Made by a program: the position numbers and the translations under genes. From Castor canadensis (lineage: Eukaryota > Chordata > Mammalia > Rodentia > Castoridae), in the NCBI RefSeq assembly GCF_047511655.1, contig NC_133394.1:59552501-59616500 (forward strand): a DNA stretch of 64,000 bases, given 5' to 3'. Under the pieces are notes generated by a model. That model did no database searches and was not told the DNA's origin. It worked only from the letters and a program-made list of their open reading frames with translations. This document shows positions 1 to 13,110 of the stretch, in pieces (the stretch's first letter is position 1; every line of letters starts with the position of its first letter).

Positions 1-2225
1 AAAGAAAATTTCACATTAGAGAATAAAAGCCTACACTTTACATACACTGGAAGCCCAGCAATAAATGGTCACTTGTGGAGTATATGCTAAGAGATGCAGA
101 ATTAGAGACAAGGTCAATTTGAATAGACTAATCAGAAAAAGCTTCATGTATAGGATAAAGTCTACTGTAGTCTTCTGCAGAGAAATCCTTATGCTTCCAC
201 TGGCCTCTAAACAAACCAAGATATAAATTTAATATATATTTCCAAAGGCTCAGAAGCTTAAAGATACCAAAGAAATGGAGAAACAGTATTTGCAAGGACA
301 TGCAAAACCCCTACCAGTGTGGCAAATCTTTCCAGCATTGGCCCCACAAGCCTCTCCAATTCTGAAGCTAAAAGACCATTCCTTGCTAGAAGAGTCCTCA
401 GGAATCACTGAATTATCTGCCCTGTGGCTGGAACATCTTTTTGATCTTCCTTCACCCTGCTCATGACTGTCACATTTCAATTTCTGCAGGAAGAAATGCA
501 GGAGAGTTAGTTTTAGAAGTACTTTTAGACTCAATACTTGTGGGAAAGAGAGGAAAAATATTACTGGGCAAAAAACGTTGAGTGCAATTTCAGTGGAGGC
601 CTCAGTCAACTCTATGGAAAGTTATAAAGCTGAATGAATCTTTTGAGTTGGCTAAATTCAAGGGAGGGATAATACCAACATTTATATACCATGTAAATCA
701 GCCACTGGATGCAGGTCATTCCAGAAATGCAATGTGACATTGGTTGAGGTGGCTTCTCAACTAAAGCATAGTGTGTAGGATGCTGATAGCTGAAGTCTTA
801 ATTCTTGCAGAACTCCAGCAACTGGGGGAGTAAAATCCTGAATTCTGAAGTAGAAATACAGGAGATGCATCATATTGTCTACCATATGGCCCATGCTACT
901 AATGGTGTATCAGCCTAGTCACCCTGTGCTCCCAACACAGAGTTCTGTTGTTCCTCTTCATGCACATTCCCTTCTTCTCTTTGATGTCTCCACTTAAAGA
1001 TCCCAATATACACTCATCCCTAAAAAGATGGGAAGGGATGTTGGTATAAAGGTCACACTCAGGTAAGATTTTGGAGTAGGTGCCCCTCTAAAATGACCTG
1101 GTCTGTGTGGGTTGCTGGAACTATTTTTTTCTCCATTTTGACCTACTGGATGATAGAGCAATGGCTCAATTTCCTACTGGGACAGTAGAAAGAATGCCTC
1201 TCTTTATATCATCATTCATTCCTGAATGAAGTAGGATCCCAGAAAACAGAAAATTAAAATATGTCCCCACACTATTCTGTGCCATGTGTTTGCTGCTTGT
1301 CATATGCTTCCAGGATCTAGAAACTAGGAAGGTCTATGACTTTCCAAAGGGAATGCATTTCTTCCTATCTACCCCACCCCACATTCCTACCCACCTCCTC
1401 AAAGAACACTCGGCCACTAAGACTTTTTCTTCCTCCAACATCGGTCACATTGCTTTTTAGCCCAATCAGGTTTCTCAGTGGATAAACAAGATCACTCTCT
1501 CCCTCTGCTCCTCGTAAGAAAATGTCTCCCTCAATTTCAGCATAAATGACAAACACAGAATGAAGGCCAGCATTATAGCTATCAGACAGATAAAGCTAGT
1601 AAGGCCAGAAGAAGCTACTCTCCAGCAAGCGTGGCTGGAAGACTTGGAATCAGTCGAGATGAATGATCTTAGTCTGGCAGTGCAATTGACAAGAGAGGGC
1701 TCTTACAGAAGAGCAGAAAACCATTTACTCTGGATTTCAGCATGGCACAATGAAGATATGATGTTTAAAGGGCTGCCATCTTTGTAGAAATAGCCCACAG
1801 CAAGGAAAGGCCCATAGCATAGAAGAGAAGGGCCTAATCTTATATTTTCTCAGTGTAGAAAAATGTCTACTTCAAGAGCAGAGCTGGAGTTAGAGCGAGC
1901 TTTTGGCTAAGGAGCCGTGTAATGAATTGTGAGTTATTTTACCTTTTAACCTCAGTTTTCATATTGGCAAGTGGGAGAAAATGTCAACATTTTACAGACT
2001 TTCATGAACATTTAATGAAAATAAACAAATAACTGGAGTCAAATATAGTAAGTGGCAGATGGCAGGCACTCAGAAAACAGGAGCTATGATTGTCACTTCA
2101 CATGGAATCTGATGGGGCCTGTTATCTCCAAGGAGCAAGCTATAACCTATGATCAAGGAAGTGTGGATTTATTCTAACCACATCTATTTTTCTTTGTTAT
2201 CTCTCACTGTTGAGTAAGATGTGAA
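1..2225. other. Intergenic DNA, little recognisable content
   Basis: No exon, RNA gene or clear repeat is supported over most of this stretch. The only hint is at about 1918-2085, where a run with a cAGTTTTCAT-like segment followed by a GGCAGGCACTCAG-like end weakly resembles an antisense MIR. Short open frames on both strands show no family resemblance and look like chance. Confidence 0.5.
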
Positions 2226-2235
2226 AGTTCAGGTT

Positions 2236-2395
2236 TTCTTTTATTTTTCATAATAAACTTTTATTAGGTTATATTCATTTTATGGGGGGGTTGTAGTGAC
2301 AATTCCAGTTAGATTTACATTGTACCTGTCACCTTAATCTCCTTTACCCTCCCACCTCCCACTAGCAGCCCCACCCCCACCCCGCACATGCACAC
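2236..2395 (-). mobile_element. L1 3' UTR fragment (antisense)
   Basis: The stretch begins with AATAAACTTTTATTAGG, passes through a G run and a GTAGTGACAATTCC segment, and ends in a pyrimidine- and C-rich block (CCCACCTCCC, CCCCACCCCCACCCC). This is the layout of the rodent L1 3' UTR read on the minus strand, and it resembles the longer copy at 41071-41700. It is short and diverged. Confidence 0.45.
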
Positions 2396-4760
2396 TGGAA
2401 ATCAAGGTCAGGAATCAAGTCCTTGCAATGGGCAGAGCACTGAGGGAGGAGCAGAGGGCCCTGTGGTTGGCAAACCATGGTGGTTGTACTAGTCACAAAA
2501 GCACAGAATTATCAAAGAAAATGTTGGGCCTTGGACTCCACGTTCTTTTCTCAGGAAATTGTACTAGAGTTTGAAGGTTGACTCTACACCTTAATATATT
2601 ACTACATTAAGGATGATGCTTTTTCTGCAATGCCTGTAAGTGTAACATATGAAGAGCACTTCTGAGCAAATAGAGAGTTAACATGACTAAATGCTTACAG
2701 GAGCTTGGCTGGTAACAAACATTAAGTGAAGCAGATCAAATATAAAACCAACCTAACAGATAGCAGGGAGTGTCCAGGGCTCTGATATTCAGCACAGGTA
2801 GAAAGTACATGCCCTATCCTAAGGGGACCCCCCACAACCACCTGGGAAAGTGACCACAGATTGCCAAAATGTTCAGGCTTTTTCAAGGGAAGACAGATAT
2901 CAGGACTTGTATGTGAAGTTTGCCAGTTTTTCAATGTTGACCACTAATTAAAAAATTCCATTCAGTTTGTGCAAGCCCTAGGTCTTATATGGGAAGAAAG
3001 GTAAGCAGAAAATATCAACACTCTCATAATTTTAGCTATGACTTCTCTTTATTAATACTTCTTAATATTTGATGCACAGAGAATATTTCCATAGTAACCA
3101 AAAACTGTGATGTTATAAACAGGGCTCAAGAGAGGACCCTGGTCATGACATGACAATTTGGGACATTTAACAAGACTCGGGTGAATGAACATAAGAAACT
3201 CTCAGGCTTCACAGTTAATCATTCGTTTTTGAACTAAGTCACATGCATAATTATGAAAGTGATCATTTGAAATGAAACACTCCATACTGATGCTCTTTAC
3301 TTCATAAAGACAAAATAAAATCCTTTTTCTTCACCACTTCCAAATCTTTATGGTAAGTCCATCCATCCTTCTACTGTGACTTCCCACTGTCACTATCTTC
3401 ACATCATGAATGACATCTCTTCTAATTCTAAATCAGAACTTATGATCAAAGGGTGTGAAGAGTTTATTCAATCATTTGACCCAGCTAGGTACATGAACAG
3501 TACTCCACAGTACATAGTAGAATGCTGAACCTGGGCGCTACCTTCTTCCACTGAGGAAATAGTAGTGTTGAGAGTTATAAGTCAGTCTCAGGTAGTAAGA
3601 TTAAAACCAGGAGGAATAGTGTCCAACACAAGATAATAGGCTTAGATGGGTATCCAAGGAAGAATCAAGGTACTTTGAACCTACTGCATCGCGAAGCTAC
3701 CATCTTGTGAACGTTGGGCTAATTCCAGCTAGGACTAACCCACATCTGTGATTAAATACTGCCGTTGACAGTGAGTCCCTGTTTTTCTCAAGCAGTTTTC
3801 AAAATTCTGAAGATCACAGATAAGGCTTGATCTTTGAGAACCAGAGAGAAAGGGTTGTATGACAAAGATTTCTATCTGTTCAGAATGACTATTTGTGTAA
3901 AAGCATGAGGATAATCTCACAGGTAATAATGACACTGGTGGAAAATCCATCTACCAGGAGGAATACAGTGCTGAGATCTTCTGGAGGCATAGTGGTCTTG
4001 TCACCTTCTCTAAGGCAAATATTGAACCCAGAACAAATGGTTCTAAAGATGCCAAATGTCCTGCTGGTTAGCTAGGTGGAAATCATATAGTCTGTAAGCA
4101 AGGGGAAGATTTCCTGTGGAGGCTGGGGAAGCCATGAAAAGCTTTAGTACAACAATGCCAACATCAGTGAGAAGGTCATCGATGTTCTAATGTGGGCATC
4201 TGCCACACAAGCCTAGTACTTGTGGATTTGGGAAATTCATTCTCATAACCTACTAATTTATGCTCTCACAAGTTGCCTTTCTTGGGATCCATTTCTCACA
4301 TCCTGAAAATTTAGCTGAGTTTTTGAATAATGCCATGGCCACAACATAAAAATTAACCTTAAAAGTTATTATGAGGCAGAATACAGTTCATGGGGAGCAA
4401 GGGTGTCTCAGAAATGCCACATATAGAAACTAGGAGTGAAGAGCATCAGAGAGCCACAAGCAGAACTCAGTGCCCAATATATAATATTATAGGAGTACAA
4501 AAAACACAAAGAAAATGATCAAGGTATCATTAAGATTACTAAGACAGAAATCACTTACTAAAACCAGAGTATTCATGGCACAGCTGTTCTTGGAAACAAG
4601 AAAAATGTCTTACACTGCAAACCTAGCAAAAAGGTTTAAGAGACCTTGACTAAGTGAACAATTTATTTTAGGACCTGTCAAAAGTGTAACCTCTGCCCTG
4701 GTTCTGGTTTGGGGGCATATGGACCATAAATGTGGGGATTTTCCAACTACTAAAAAAAGA
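2396..4760. other. Intergenic DNA without recognised features
   Basis: I see no exon, RNA gene or repeat family that I can name. Base composition is mixed and AT-leaning, with only short, unrelated open frames. Confidence 0.5.
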
Positions 4761-5072
4761 CAGGCGCCAGGCATGTTGGCTCATGCCTGTAATCCTAATT
4801 ACTCAGGAGTGGAGGCAGGAGGATCTGAGCTTGAGGCTAGCCCAAGGATAGTTGGTGAGACCCTATTTCAAAAAGTCACTCAAGTGATAGAGTGCCTGCC
4901 TAGCAAGCCTGAGGCCCTGGGTTCAAACTCCAGGAATGCAAAAAAAGAACAAATAAAAAGGTTAGGGAGTTAGTTCAAGTGGTAGAGCACTTGCATGTGC
5001 AATGCCCTGGGTTTAATCCCTAGAAGAGAAAAAAGAAAGACAGAGAGAAGGAGAGAGAGAGAGAGAGAGAAA
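4761..5072 (+). mobile_element. Composite B1/ID-like SINE with GA tail
   Basis: The 5' part (about 4764-4860) has the B1/7SL-like landmark 'tggctcatgcctgtaatcc' followed by 'gaggcaggagga'. The next part (about 4880-4937) has the tRNA-derived landmark 'gcctagcaagcctgaggcc' and B-box-like 'gggttcaaactcc', then an A-rich linker. A second ID-like unit follows at about 4957-5025, and a GA microsatellite closes the tail at about 5048-5072. A 7SL-like unit fused to an ID-like unit is typical of several non-murid rodents. Only the non-coding repeat structure is claimed. Confidence 0.85.
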
Positions 5073-5932
5073 TTAAAAAATATTCATTGCTAACCATTAG
5101 CTCAAACCTAAGCCACTGGTCATCTTGAAGCTGGAAGGTGAAGAACTCAGCTGCATAGACAACACATACAGCAGTAGAGATTAAAGGACATTGATACAAC
5201 AACAAAAAATAAGTAAATTATTCAGAAACAGATTCACTTTTCTAATTGGAAGAATTGACTTTTTACATAGGAATAAGAGAAAAAACACTTCATTTTGTGG
5301 AAAAAATTCATTTTTTGTTCAATTTGTCAAGAAACTCTAAGAAAATCCTATTCTTTATGAATTCATTAAAAATATTTTTTTAAATATTATTTTTGGGTAA
5401 GGGTAGTTAAATAAAAGTAATGAGACATTTAATTTAAGGATAAATTGCTCTTGCTTCTCAGATTTATAAAAGAAGTCTCTATATCAAGTCAAAGATAATG
5501 TGAGATCTGAAATCTAACAGTCTGCCCATAGAATATGGCTGAAGAATTTCTTGGGAGCTATTCAAAGCCATTCTGGCCATAAACTGTTCTGAAACCAAAG
5601 AAAAATTTCATTGATATTTGTCATTCTTAATTTGTGCTTAAGACTGTCACTCTTTCTAACCAAACAGAAGAAAATGAACATGTTCCTTGGGCCTAGACAA
5701 GAAAGACTAATTGAGTTTTCTTTGAGAATAGCAGAAATATTCTGAGATTAAATTTTTTCTATGTTTTATAGTATTTCTACTTCCAATATGGCCTAAAATT
5801 TACACACCAAGGACAGAAATCTAAACAGAGTAGAGAATTTTCATAAGAACATCAACTGAGGACCAGAAAATATTTGTATATCAAATTGCAATGCATTTCT
5901 TACTTACTCAGAGCTCCTTCCCATATACTTCT
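5073..5932. other. AT-rich intergenic DNA
   Basis: AT-rich sequence with no supported gene and no repeat family I can name. Confidence 0.5.
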
Positions 5933-6028
5933 ATTTATTTATTTATAATTTTGGCAGCACTGGAGTTTTAACTCAGGTTCTCGCACTTGCTAAGCAGGCA
6001 CTCTACCACTTCAGCCACCCGGCCAGCC
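5933..6028 (-). mobile_element. ID-like half of a SINE (antisense)
   Basis: On the plus strand it reads 'ggcagcactggagttttaactc', then 'ctaagcaggcactctaccactt', then 'cagccaccc'. This is the reverse complement of the tRNA-derived half of the SINE family seen at 4761-5035. A TATTTATTTATT run at its left end fits a decayed A-tail. Confidence 0.75.
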
Positions 6029-7130
6029 TGTCATATATTTCTGTTAAAGCAAACTGAATTGTGAAGTTCAGAAACTGCCGAGGTTGGTTAACAGTACTGC
6101 GCAATACAAAAGAAACAATCCAGTCTACCTGAGGTGCCAAGGGACTTAGAGGACAAAAACCTCTGTTTTCACCTCCATTTTCTTGGAATGGGTTGGTCAA
6201 AATCATAAATAATATTGCAGATTGAATATGCTCTTATAAAAACCCAAATACTTTGTTTTCATTGGATAAATATATGCTATTATATTTTATAATATATTTA
6301 AATGTATCAAAGAAGAAATGGAGAATCAGCAACAGAAATGTAAAAGCAATAAACCAAGTTAAATCGACTATCTATTGAGTGCATGGTGTGTGAATAATAG
6401 TGGATACCAAGAGATATAAAACATGGTCCATTCCCTAAAGAAACTGATACCGCAGAGAAACAAAATAATGACATGAAATGTTAGTTTCCCAAGCTTAAAA
6501 TATGAATACTTTGTAAGGGGAAGTATTGCATTTTAGTCTATGTTTTTAAAGAGAAAAGGAATCTGAGCTCAATTTTGGAGAATGGGTGAAATACATGTGG
6601 TTGTAGTGACATATGTTTTACACAGTAGGATGTGTAAAGATTGGGAAATTAATTTATTCAAATCAAATGTGGCCCAAGCCTGTGTGGTTTCTTAAAAGCA
6701 GGTGACTACTGCTTTTATGCCAATGTTTGAAAGGAGAATCTTGGTTTATTCCAAAGATCTAGCACCTAAATTCTCCTCTACTTACTGAAATTGGAATTTT
6801 TCCCTTTTCACATTTTACCACTCAGGTGTTTCCCAATATTTTTTTTACCAATCTCCTTCTATAACCAACCTTGGTATTAGTTTCCTTAGAAGGTTTAATA
6901 GTATCCATCCAAAATCCATTCCCACACAGAACCTCAGAATGCAATTTGGAAATAGGATCATGGCACATGTAATTTATCAAGGATCTCAAGATGAAATCAT
7001 CCTGAGCCCTAGACTCACTACAATTGTCCTTATAAAAGAAGACACAGAGATATGCAGACAAGAACACCAAATGAAGAAGAAGGCAAAGACTGGAGTGATG
7101 TGTCTATTGTAGAGCCAAGGAATGCCTGGG
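6029..7130. other. Intergenic DNA without recognised features
   Basis: No exon or named repeat is supported. AT-rich runs such as TATTATATTTTATAATATATTT near 6280 look like simple AT-rich spacer. Confidence 0.5.
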
Positions 7131-7136
7131 CTATAG

Positions 7137-8681
7137 TTTTTTTTTATTTTTCTTTTATTATTCATATGTGCATACAAGGCTTGGATCATTTCTCCCCCCT
7201 GCCCCCACCCCCTCCCTTACCACCCATTCCGCCCCCTCCTTCTCCACCCCCAATACCCAGCAGAAACTATTTTGCCCTTATCTCTAATTTTGTTGTAGAG
7301 AGAGTATACGCAATAATAGGAAGGAACAAGGGGTTTTGCTGGTTGAGATAAGGATAGCTATACAGGGCATTGACTCACATTGATTTCCTGTGCGTGGGTG
7401 TTACCTTCTAGGTTAATTCTTTTTGATCTAACCTTTTCTCTAGTACCTGTTCCCCTTTTCCTATTGGCCTCAGTTGCTTTAAGGTATCTGCTTTAGTTTC
7501 TCTGCGTTAAGGGCAACAAATGCTAGCTAGTTTTTTAGGTGTCTTACCTATCCTCACCCCTCCCTTGTGTGCTCTCGCTTTTATCATGTGCTCATAGTCC
7601 AATCCCCTTGTTGTGTTTGCCCTTGATCTAATGTCCACATATGAGTGAGAACATACGATTTTTGGTCTTTTGGGCCAGGCTAACCTCACTCAGAATGATG
7701 TTCTCCAATTCCATCCATTTACCAGCTAATGATAACATTGCGTTCTTCTCATGGCATTCCATTGTGTATAGATACCACATTTTCTTAATCCATTCGTCAG
7801 TGGTGGGGCATCTTGGCTGTTTCCATAACTTGGCTATTGTGAATAGTGCCGCAATAAACATGGATGTGCAGGTGCCTCTGGAGTAACCTGTGTCACAGTC
7901 TTTTGGGTATATCCCCAAGAGTGGTATTGCTGGATCAAACGGTAGATCGATGTCCAGCTTTTTAAGTAGCCTCCAAATTTTTTTCCAGAGTGGTTGTACT
8001 AGTCTACATTCCCACCAACAGTGTAAGAGGGTTCCTTTTTCCCCGCATCCTCGCCAACACCTGTTGGTGGTGGTGTTGCTGATGATGGCTATTCTAACAG
8101 GGGTGAGGTGGAATCTTAGCGTGGTTTTAATTCGCATTTCCTTTATTGCTAGAGATGGTGAGCATTTTTTCATGTGTTTTCTGGCCATTTGAATTTCTTC
8201 TTTTAAGAAAGTTCTGTTTAGTTCACGTGCCCATTTCTTTATTGGTTCATTAGTTTTGGGAGAATTTAGTTTTTTAAGTTCCCTATAAATTCTGGTTATC
8301 AGTCCTTTGTCTGATATATAGTTGGCAAATATTTTCTCCCACTCTGTGGGTGTTCTCTTCAGTTTAGAGACCATTTCTTTTGATGAACAGAAGCTTTTTA
8401 GTTTTATGAGGTCCCATTTATTGATGCTATCTCTTAGTTGCTGTGCTGCTGGGGTTTCATTGAGAAAGTTCTTACCTATACCTACTAACTCCAGAGTATT
8501 TCCTACTCTTTCTTGTATCAACTTAAGAGTTTGTGGTCTGATATTAAGATCCTTGATCCATTTTGAGTTAATCTTGGTATAGGGTGATATACATGGATCT
8601 AGTTTCAGTTTTTTGCAGACTGCTAACCAGTTTTCCCAGCAGTTTTTGTTGAAGAGGCTGCTATTTCTCCATCGTATATTT
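7137..8681 (-). mobile_element. 5'-truncated LINE-1, antisense
   Basis: Read on the minus strand, this is the 3' end of an L1 ending in a poly-A tail, seen as T-rich sequence from 7137. The 3' UTR (about 7150-7630) contains a G-rich tract on the L1 sense strand (C-rich at 7190-7255), a usual L1 3' UTR feature. The end of ORF2 lies at 7628-8521 on the minus strand as a 297-codon uninterrupted frame. It contains the C-terminal cysteine/histidine motif [18 protein letters not shown] and ends in SLICGH. An intact frame of this length suggests a fairly young insertion. The promoter, ORF1, endonuclease and most of the reverse transcriptase are absent, so it cannot move on its own. It should not be annotated as a host gene. 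Confidence 0.93.
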
Positions 8682-9037
8682 TTAAATGTCTCTCAAGACC
8701 CATGTGTTAAAGTTTTAGTCCCCAACTGGGTGCTACTGGGAGGAGGCAGAACCTTTAAGAAGTGGGGCCTAGTGAGAGTTCTTACAGTCACTGGGGGCAT
8801 GCCTTTAAAGCGAATGGTAGGAATCTGGCTCCTTCCTCTTTCCTTTTTGTTCCCAGACATGAGGTAAACAGCTTTGCCTCACCTTGTGCTCCCCCCATGA
8901 TATGCTGCCACAGTTCCAAAGCAGCAGTGCCAAATGGTCACAGAACCTCCAAAACTAGAAGTCAAAATAAACCATTTCTCATTACAAGTTGATTATTTCA
9001 GGTATTGGTTATAATAGCTGAAAGCTGACTAATACAG
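8682..9037 (+). mobile_element. MaLR-like LTR (solo), 5' tip displaced
   Basis: The order of landmarks fits an ERVL-MaLR LTR: 'cccatgtgttaaagttttag', 'tccccaactggg', 'gaggcagaacctttaagaag', 'tggggcctagtg', 'tcaaaataaaccatttctc', and an end in 'agctgactaatacag'. No internal retroviral sequence is present, so this is a solo LTR. The usual 5' start is missing here but may lie left of the L1 at 7131-7141. The family name is from memory and tentative. Confidence 0.6.
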
Positions 9038-10089
9038 CCTGAGAAACTATTTGGACAAGGGAGAAAAAAATAGACAACAAAATATAAAATTGTATATCAA
9101 AAAATTATACTGCCACATGTGGAAAGTATTTGGACAAATGTACAAATTGGAAAGTAAATACAGTAAGCTCACTTTTACTCTTGAATTTATTACATGCAGT
9201 TTTGGCCAAGCACAATAACAAAAATACATACATACATAGATAAATAAATGGAAATTTCAAAAAAAAATTTAATTCCCATGTGTGCATTACATAACTTAAT
9301 TGAGGCAGAGAAGCTCTCAGTTTGTCCGGTACACTCATCAGTTGTTTTTAAATCATTGTGTGACCTGATGAGTGTTTCCCTTCCCTTAATTTTGTGAAAA
9401 TCTGCTTCCCAAAAAGCATATGGTGCCCAAAATCCAAGGAAAGAATTATGGTAATCCCCCCAAGCCCAAAAGGGCATGTAATGTGTTAAGTGATAAAGGG
9501 AATTTTTAGATTTATTGAAAGGTTGGCATGTCTTTAGCAGCAGCTAGGTGTCTTTGGGGGAAAAATGAATGGAGCATCTGCAGCACAGCACTGAGCTCTA
9601 GGCATCTTAAGCATGCTTGTTTTTAACTCAACAGCAGACTCCTTGGAACAATATACCCGTGGATACCAAGAGTCTACTATAAACACTTGTATAGTCATAT
9701 AAATTATTTTGTTGTAAGTAAACACAGATGTGTTTTATAAATATGATGAATGGCATATACATAAATAAATGCAGTATAGAGAACATATTTCTTGATATTG
9801 CAGACTTAAGTGATATGCACAATCACATGTATATCTTGACTACAGATTCACTGAAACCTTCCAATGCAGCATTTTTATATAGTCTCTGAGTTTGTATGTT
9901 AAATAGGAAATGCAGGGGCTTAATCTATGAACTATAAGAAGGAACTTTCTTTCCATGGATATTTCAATAAACCATCAATAGACTTTAGCTAATTAATCAG
10001 TAAAAGCAATACACACTTTAAACATTAAAACATTTCAAAAAAATCTGAAATTTACACGTTTAAAATCTATGAGTGATGCTTTTTTTTAG
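9038..10089. other. AT-rich intergenic DNA
   Basis: No exon, RNA gene or named repeat is supported. Short open frames here lack any domain-like content. Confidence 0.5.
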
Positions 10090-10620
10090 CTTTTCTTTCA
10101 GGATATGTCCATATGGACTTAGATTTATACATGTGATAATATTATGCACAAAATGTTGCATGTCACTTTTTATCTTTTAATCTGATATCACAAACAGTTG
10201 AATTATTTTTGTATTATTTACTTAATGACAGAGAAGTATATCAATTGACTATACCTTAATTTAGCTAATCATGATGTTTTAATATTAAATTTATTCTAAA
10301 AAAATTTATTCTTAATTTTTTTATTATACTCATTATGCAATAAGCCCTTTATACTCATACATTGTTTTTCAACAAACTTTTTGATAAATTTCCTTGAGGT
10401 AAATTCCCACAGGAGATACAGTACAGTGCCAAAGACCATAAACTTTTCTATGGTTTATGATACATAGTGTTAAACTGCTTTCCAAGAGATATATGACTTC
10501 ATATTAAGTATACCATCCTTATTGGAAAATGGCCTACATTTAGCTGTTACATTTTTAATGTTTATGCAAATTTAAAATTTGTTAAAATTGCCTTGTTACT
10601 GTCTAAGTTTGCATAATTTT
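10090..10620 (-). mobile_element. Ancient L1/HAL1-type 3' fragment (antisense)
   Basis: The plus strand shows a decayed series of L1 ORF2-end landmarks in antisense: 'gataaatttccttgaggtaa', 'attcccacaggag', 'gtgttaaactgctttccaa', and 'taccatccttattggaaaatgg'. Their order matches old mammalian L1M/HAL1 elements. Divergence is high and there is no open frame. Confidence 0.55.
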
Positions 10621-12279
10621 GAATATTAGTAAGGTCAAAATTTTAACATGGTATTTAATACACTGGCTCAAACAGTTAGATAATCAAATTTTCTTTCCCT
10701 AAATAAAAGGAGAAATAAGATATTCTCAGAATGCATCCTAATGCCACAAGAATGCTGAAAAAAAGATAAAGAATTTGATAAAAAATTTCATCAGAAATTC
10801 ATCCCAACAATGCAATGATGCCAACAAAATCATTCATCCGGAAATCATCCGTTACATGGAATTATTTTCCTAGAGATGACTCCTATAATGAGACATTCTA
10901 ATACTGTAAATATATATCCAATATATAAATAATATTTGCTGCACAGTATTTTCATTTAGTTCTGAAATAGTGCTGAGTACCTAAATCAAAGAAACCATGC
11001 GATTCATTTAAAGTTCCTTTGTATGGCTGTATTTATTCATAGTTATTATTACTTTATTGTTATTATTGGTTGGGTTTTAAATAACTAAGAAACAATGCAA
11101 AGAATTGTAATGCAGCTTTAACTTTAGAATTGCAACTAAACACTACAGTCTTAGAGGAGTTTACTAGAGATGAGGTATTTTCATTTGCCTTCAGCATCCC
11201 CATAATTTCCATTTTTTTCTTCATGTGCTATTGTGGTATATGGCTCCTAATCTATCTGGTTTATTACAGCTCTGTGTACTAGCTCCCCGATTTCAATATA
11301 ACCTACTTCTCTAATCTTGACTGCCAGTAATTTAAGAGACATATCCAAAAGGGTGTCATATTAAAGACTATTTGCAGATGTCTCAAAATTATTGTTCTGT
11401 ACAGTTTGCTCTTAGCAAAATTACTAATAATAGATATGATATGCTTAAGGTAGATGTCATGAAATTGAGTTCCAGAGCTGAAAAATAGTTATCCAAGTGT
11501 TAACTTTAGTCGTTTAAATTTATTTCCCTTTTTTTCTTTAAAATAGAGTTTCAACAGTGGATTGGTAATGAAAGGATCTTTATAATACTGAAAAAGGAGG
11601 TGAATTTCTGCACTAAGTATATAATTTGCAAAACCTGTTCTTTATTTTTGTTTTACTAGACTTCTATCTATTTTGTCAGATAAAGCTTAACTGTGTTGGA
11701 GAGAATTGTCAGGTACAACAAAGCTATGTCTTGCATTGCTGAATATGGTTTGTAGAAAAGTTATATACAGTAAATATTGCATACACATTTTAGAAGGATA
11801 TTCCAAAAACAGTGTTCAATCAAGGTCCCATTTTATCAACTAATGTAATTTATAGTTAAAGATTGAAAATATTACAATAAAAGAATAATTCATGAAAGTA
11901 CATAATGAATATTTACTGAAAGAGTAAGGAAAGCAAGAGAGTAGAACAGAAGGGAGGGAGAAGTAAAGGAAAGGGAAAAAAGAGAGAAGGAGGGCTAGAT
12001 ATTTCAATAAATAAGAATTTTTATATAACACAGTAAATTAACACATCAAAATTTAAGATGTAGTGCTACCTCAAATCCTGAGAGGGCTTTTCTGTTGATT
12101 AAATATCATAATACTTATAAGAGTGGTGTGGTTCAAGACTAGATATGTTTCAATGAAACAAAATAAATGTTCACACACTCCATTTAACAAATTAGTAGGA
12201 AATAAGTGAATTAACCAATAAATAGTATTATAATAATTAAGAATTCAGTATTAAAAATGTAAAGAATGTTTTACCTACA
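10621..12279. other. AT-rich intergenic DNA
   Basis: No exon or named repeat is supported. A purine-rich run at about 11915-11995 (repeated AGGGAGGGAGAAG-like units) is low-complexity. Confidence 0.5.
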
Positions 12280-13110
12280 CTTACTAATCAAAACTAATTC
12301 CAAAACTTAAAGATATAAACATTGAATTTGGAATTATAAAATTCTAGGAGAAAATGGAGGTAAATATCTTCTTTTAAACATAAAAATCAATGGATGCAAC
12401 CTATAAAGGAAAAAGACATGTGCTTAACCACATAAAGCTTCTATATATCAAAAAAATCCAAAAAAACCTGAAAGACACAAAAACAAAAAGGGTCAGAATC
12501 ACAGCTAATACCTATAATATGCAAAATTCTTCTGGAAATTGTTAAGAAACTCCTAAATACCAAGAAAAAAACAAAACAAAAGAAATATGAAGACAAGTCA
12601 GAATAAACAAATTCTTGTTAATGATAAGTTGTAAAAGTCTTTCTCCATTAATAATCAATAATCAAAGCAATGCAAGTTCAAATAATAGTGAAATTTCACG
12701 TTTTACCCATCAATTTTCTAAAGATTTGGTAGCTGTCAAGTAGAAAATAAGAGAAAATCTCAAATTGTTATAAAGAATATCAGCTGGCATGACCTGACTG
12801 GAAAGCAAGTTTTAACTATGCATTAACATCTTAAAAATACTCATATGATTTGATGAATTTTCACTTTTAGAAATGCAGCCAAAAGCAAAAATATCAAAGA
12901 TACCAACAAAGTATGAAAATGCAATTTAATACATTACTTATTATAGTACAATACTGAAAATGCTCAAAATAGTACAGAAATAGTCTGACAGTCCCACTTA
13001 TATTTGTATGTATGTGCATATTTATGTATATGTAGTTTTGTACATATGTGTGTACATACATAAATATATTCCTTTTCCTATTTCTTTGTATCATATACAT
13101 ACATAAATAT
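12280..13110 (+). mobile_element. Ancient L1/HAL1-type fragment (sense)
   Basis: Landmarks of a decayed L1 ORF2 end occur in order on the plus strand: 'taatcaaagcaatgcaagtt', 'atttcacgttttacccatca', 'ttttcacttttagaaatgca', and 'acattacttattatagtaca'. The last resembles the usual 'cattgtttataatagc' segment. No long open frame remains, so this is an old relic. Confidence 0.55.

Noticed and set aside
5048-5072. CRISPR-like or regulatory repeat
   Set aside because: It is a plain GA microsatellite forming the tail of a SINE.
7052-7351. 99-codon frame with a proline-rich stretch
   Set aside because: The proline run comes from the C-rich tract of the antisense L1 3' UTR.
7628-8521. 297-codon open frame on the minus strand
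   Set aside because: It is the end of L1 ORF2, recognised by the [10 protein letters not shown] motif and the SLICGH end, within a 5'-truncated insertion. It is not a host gene.
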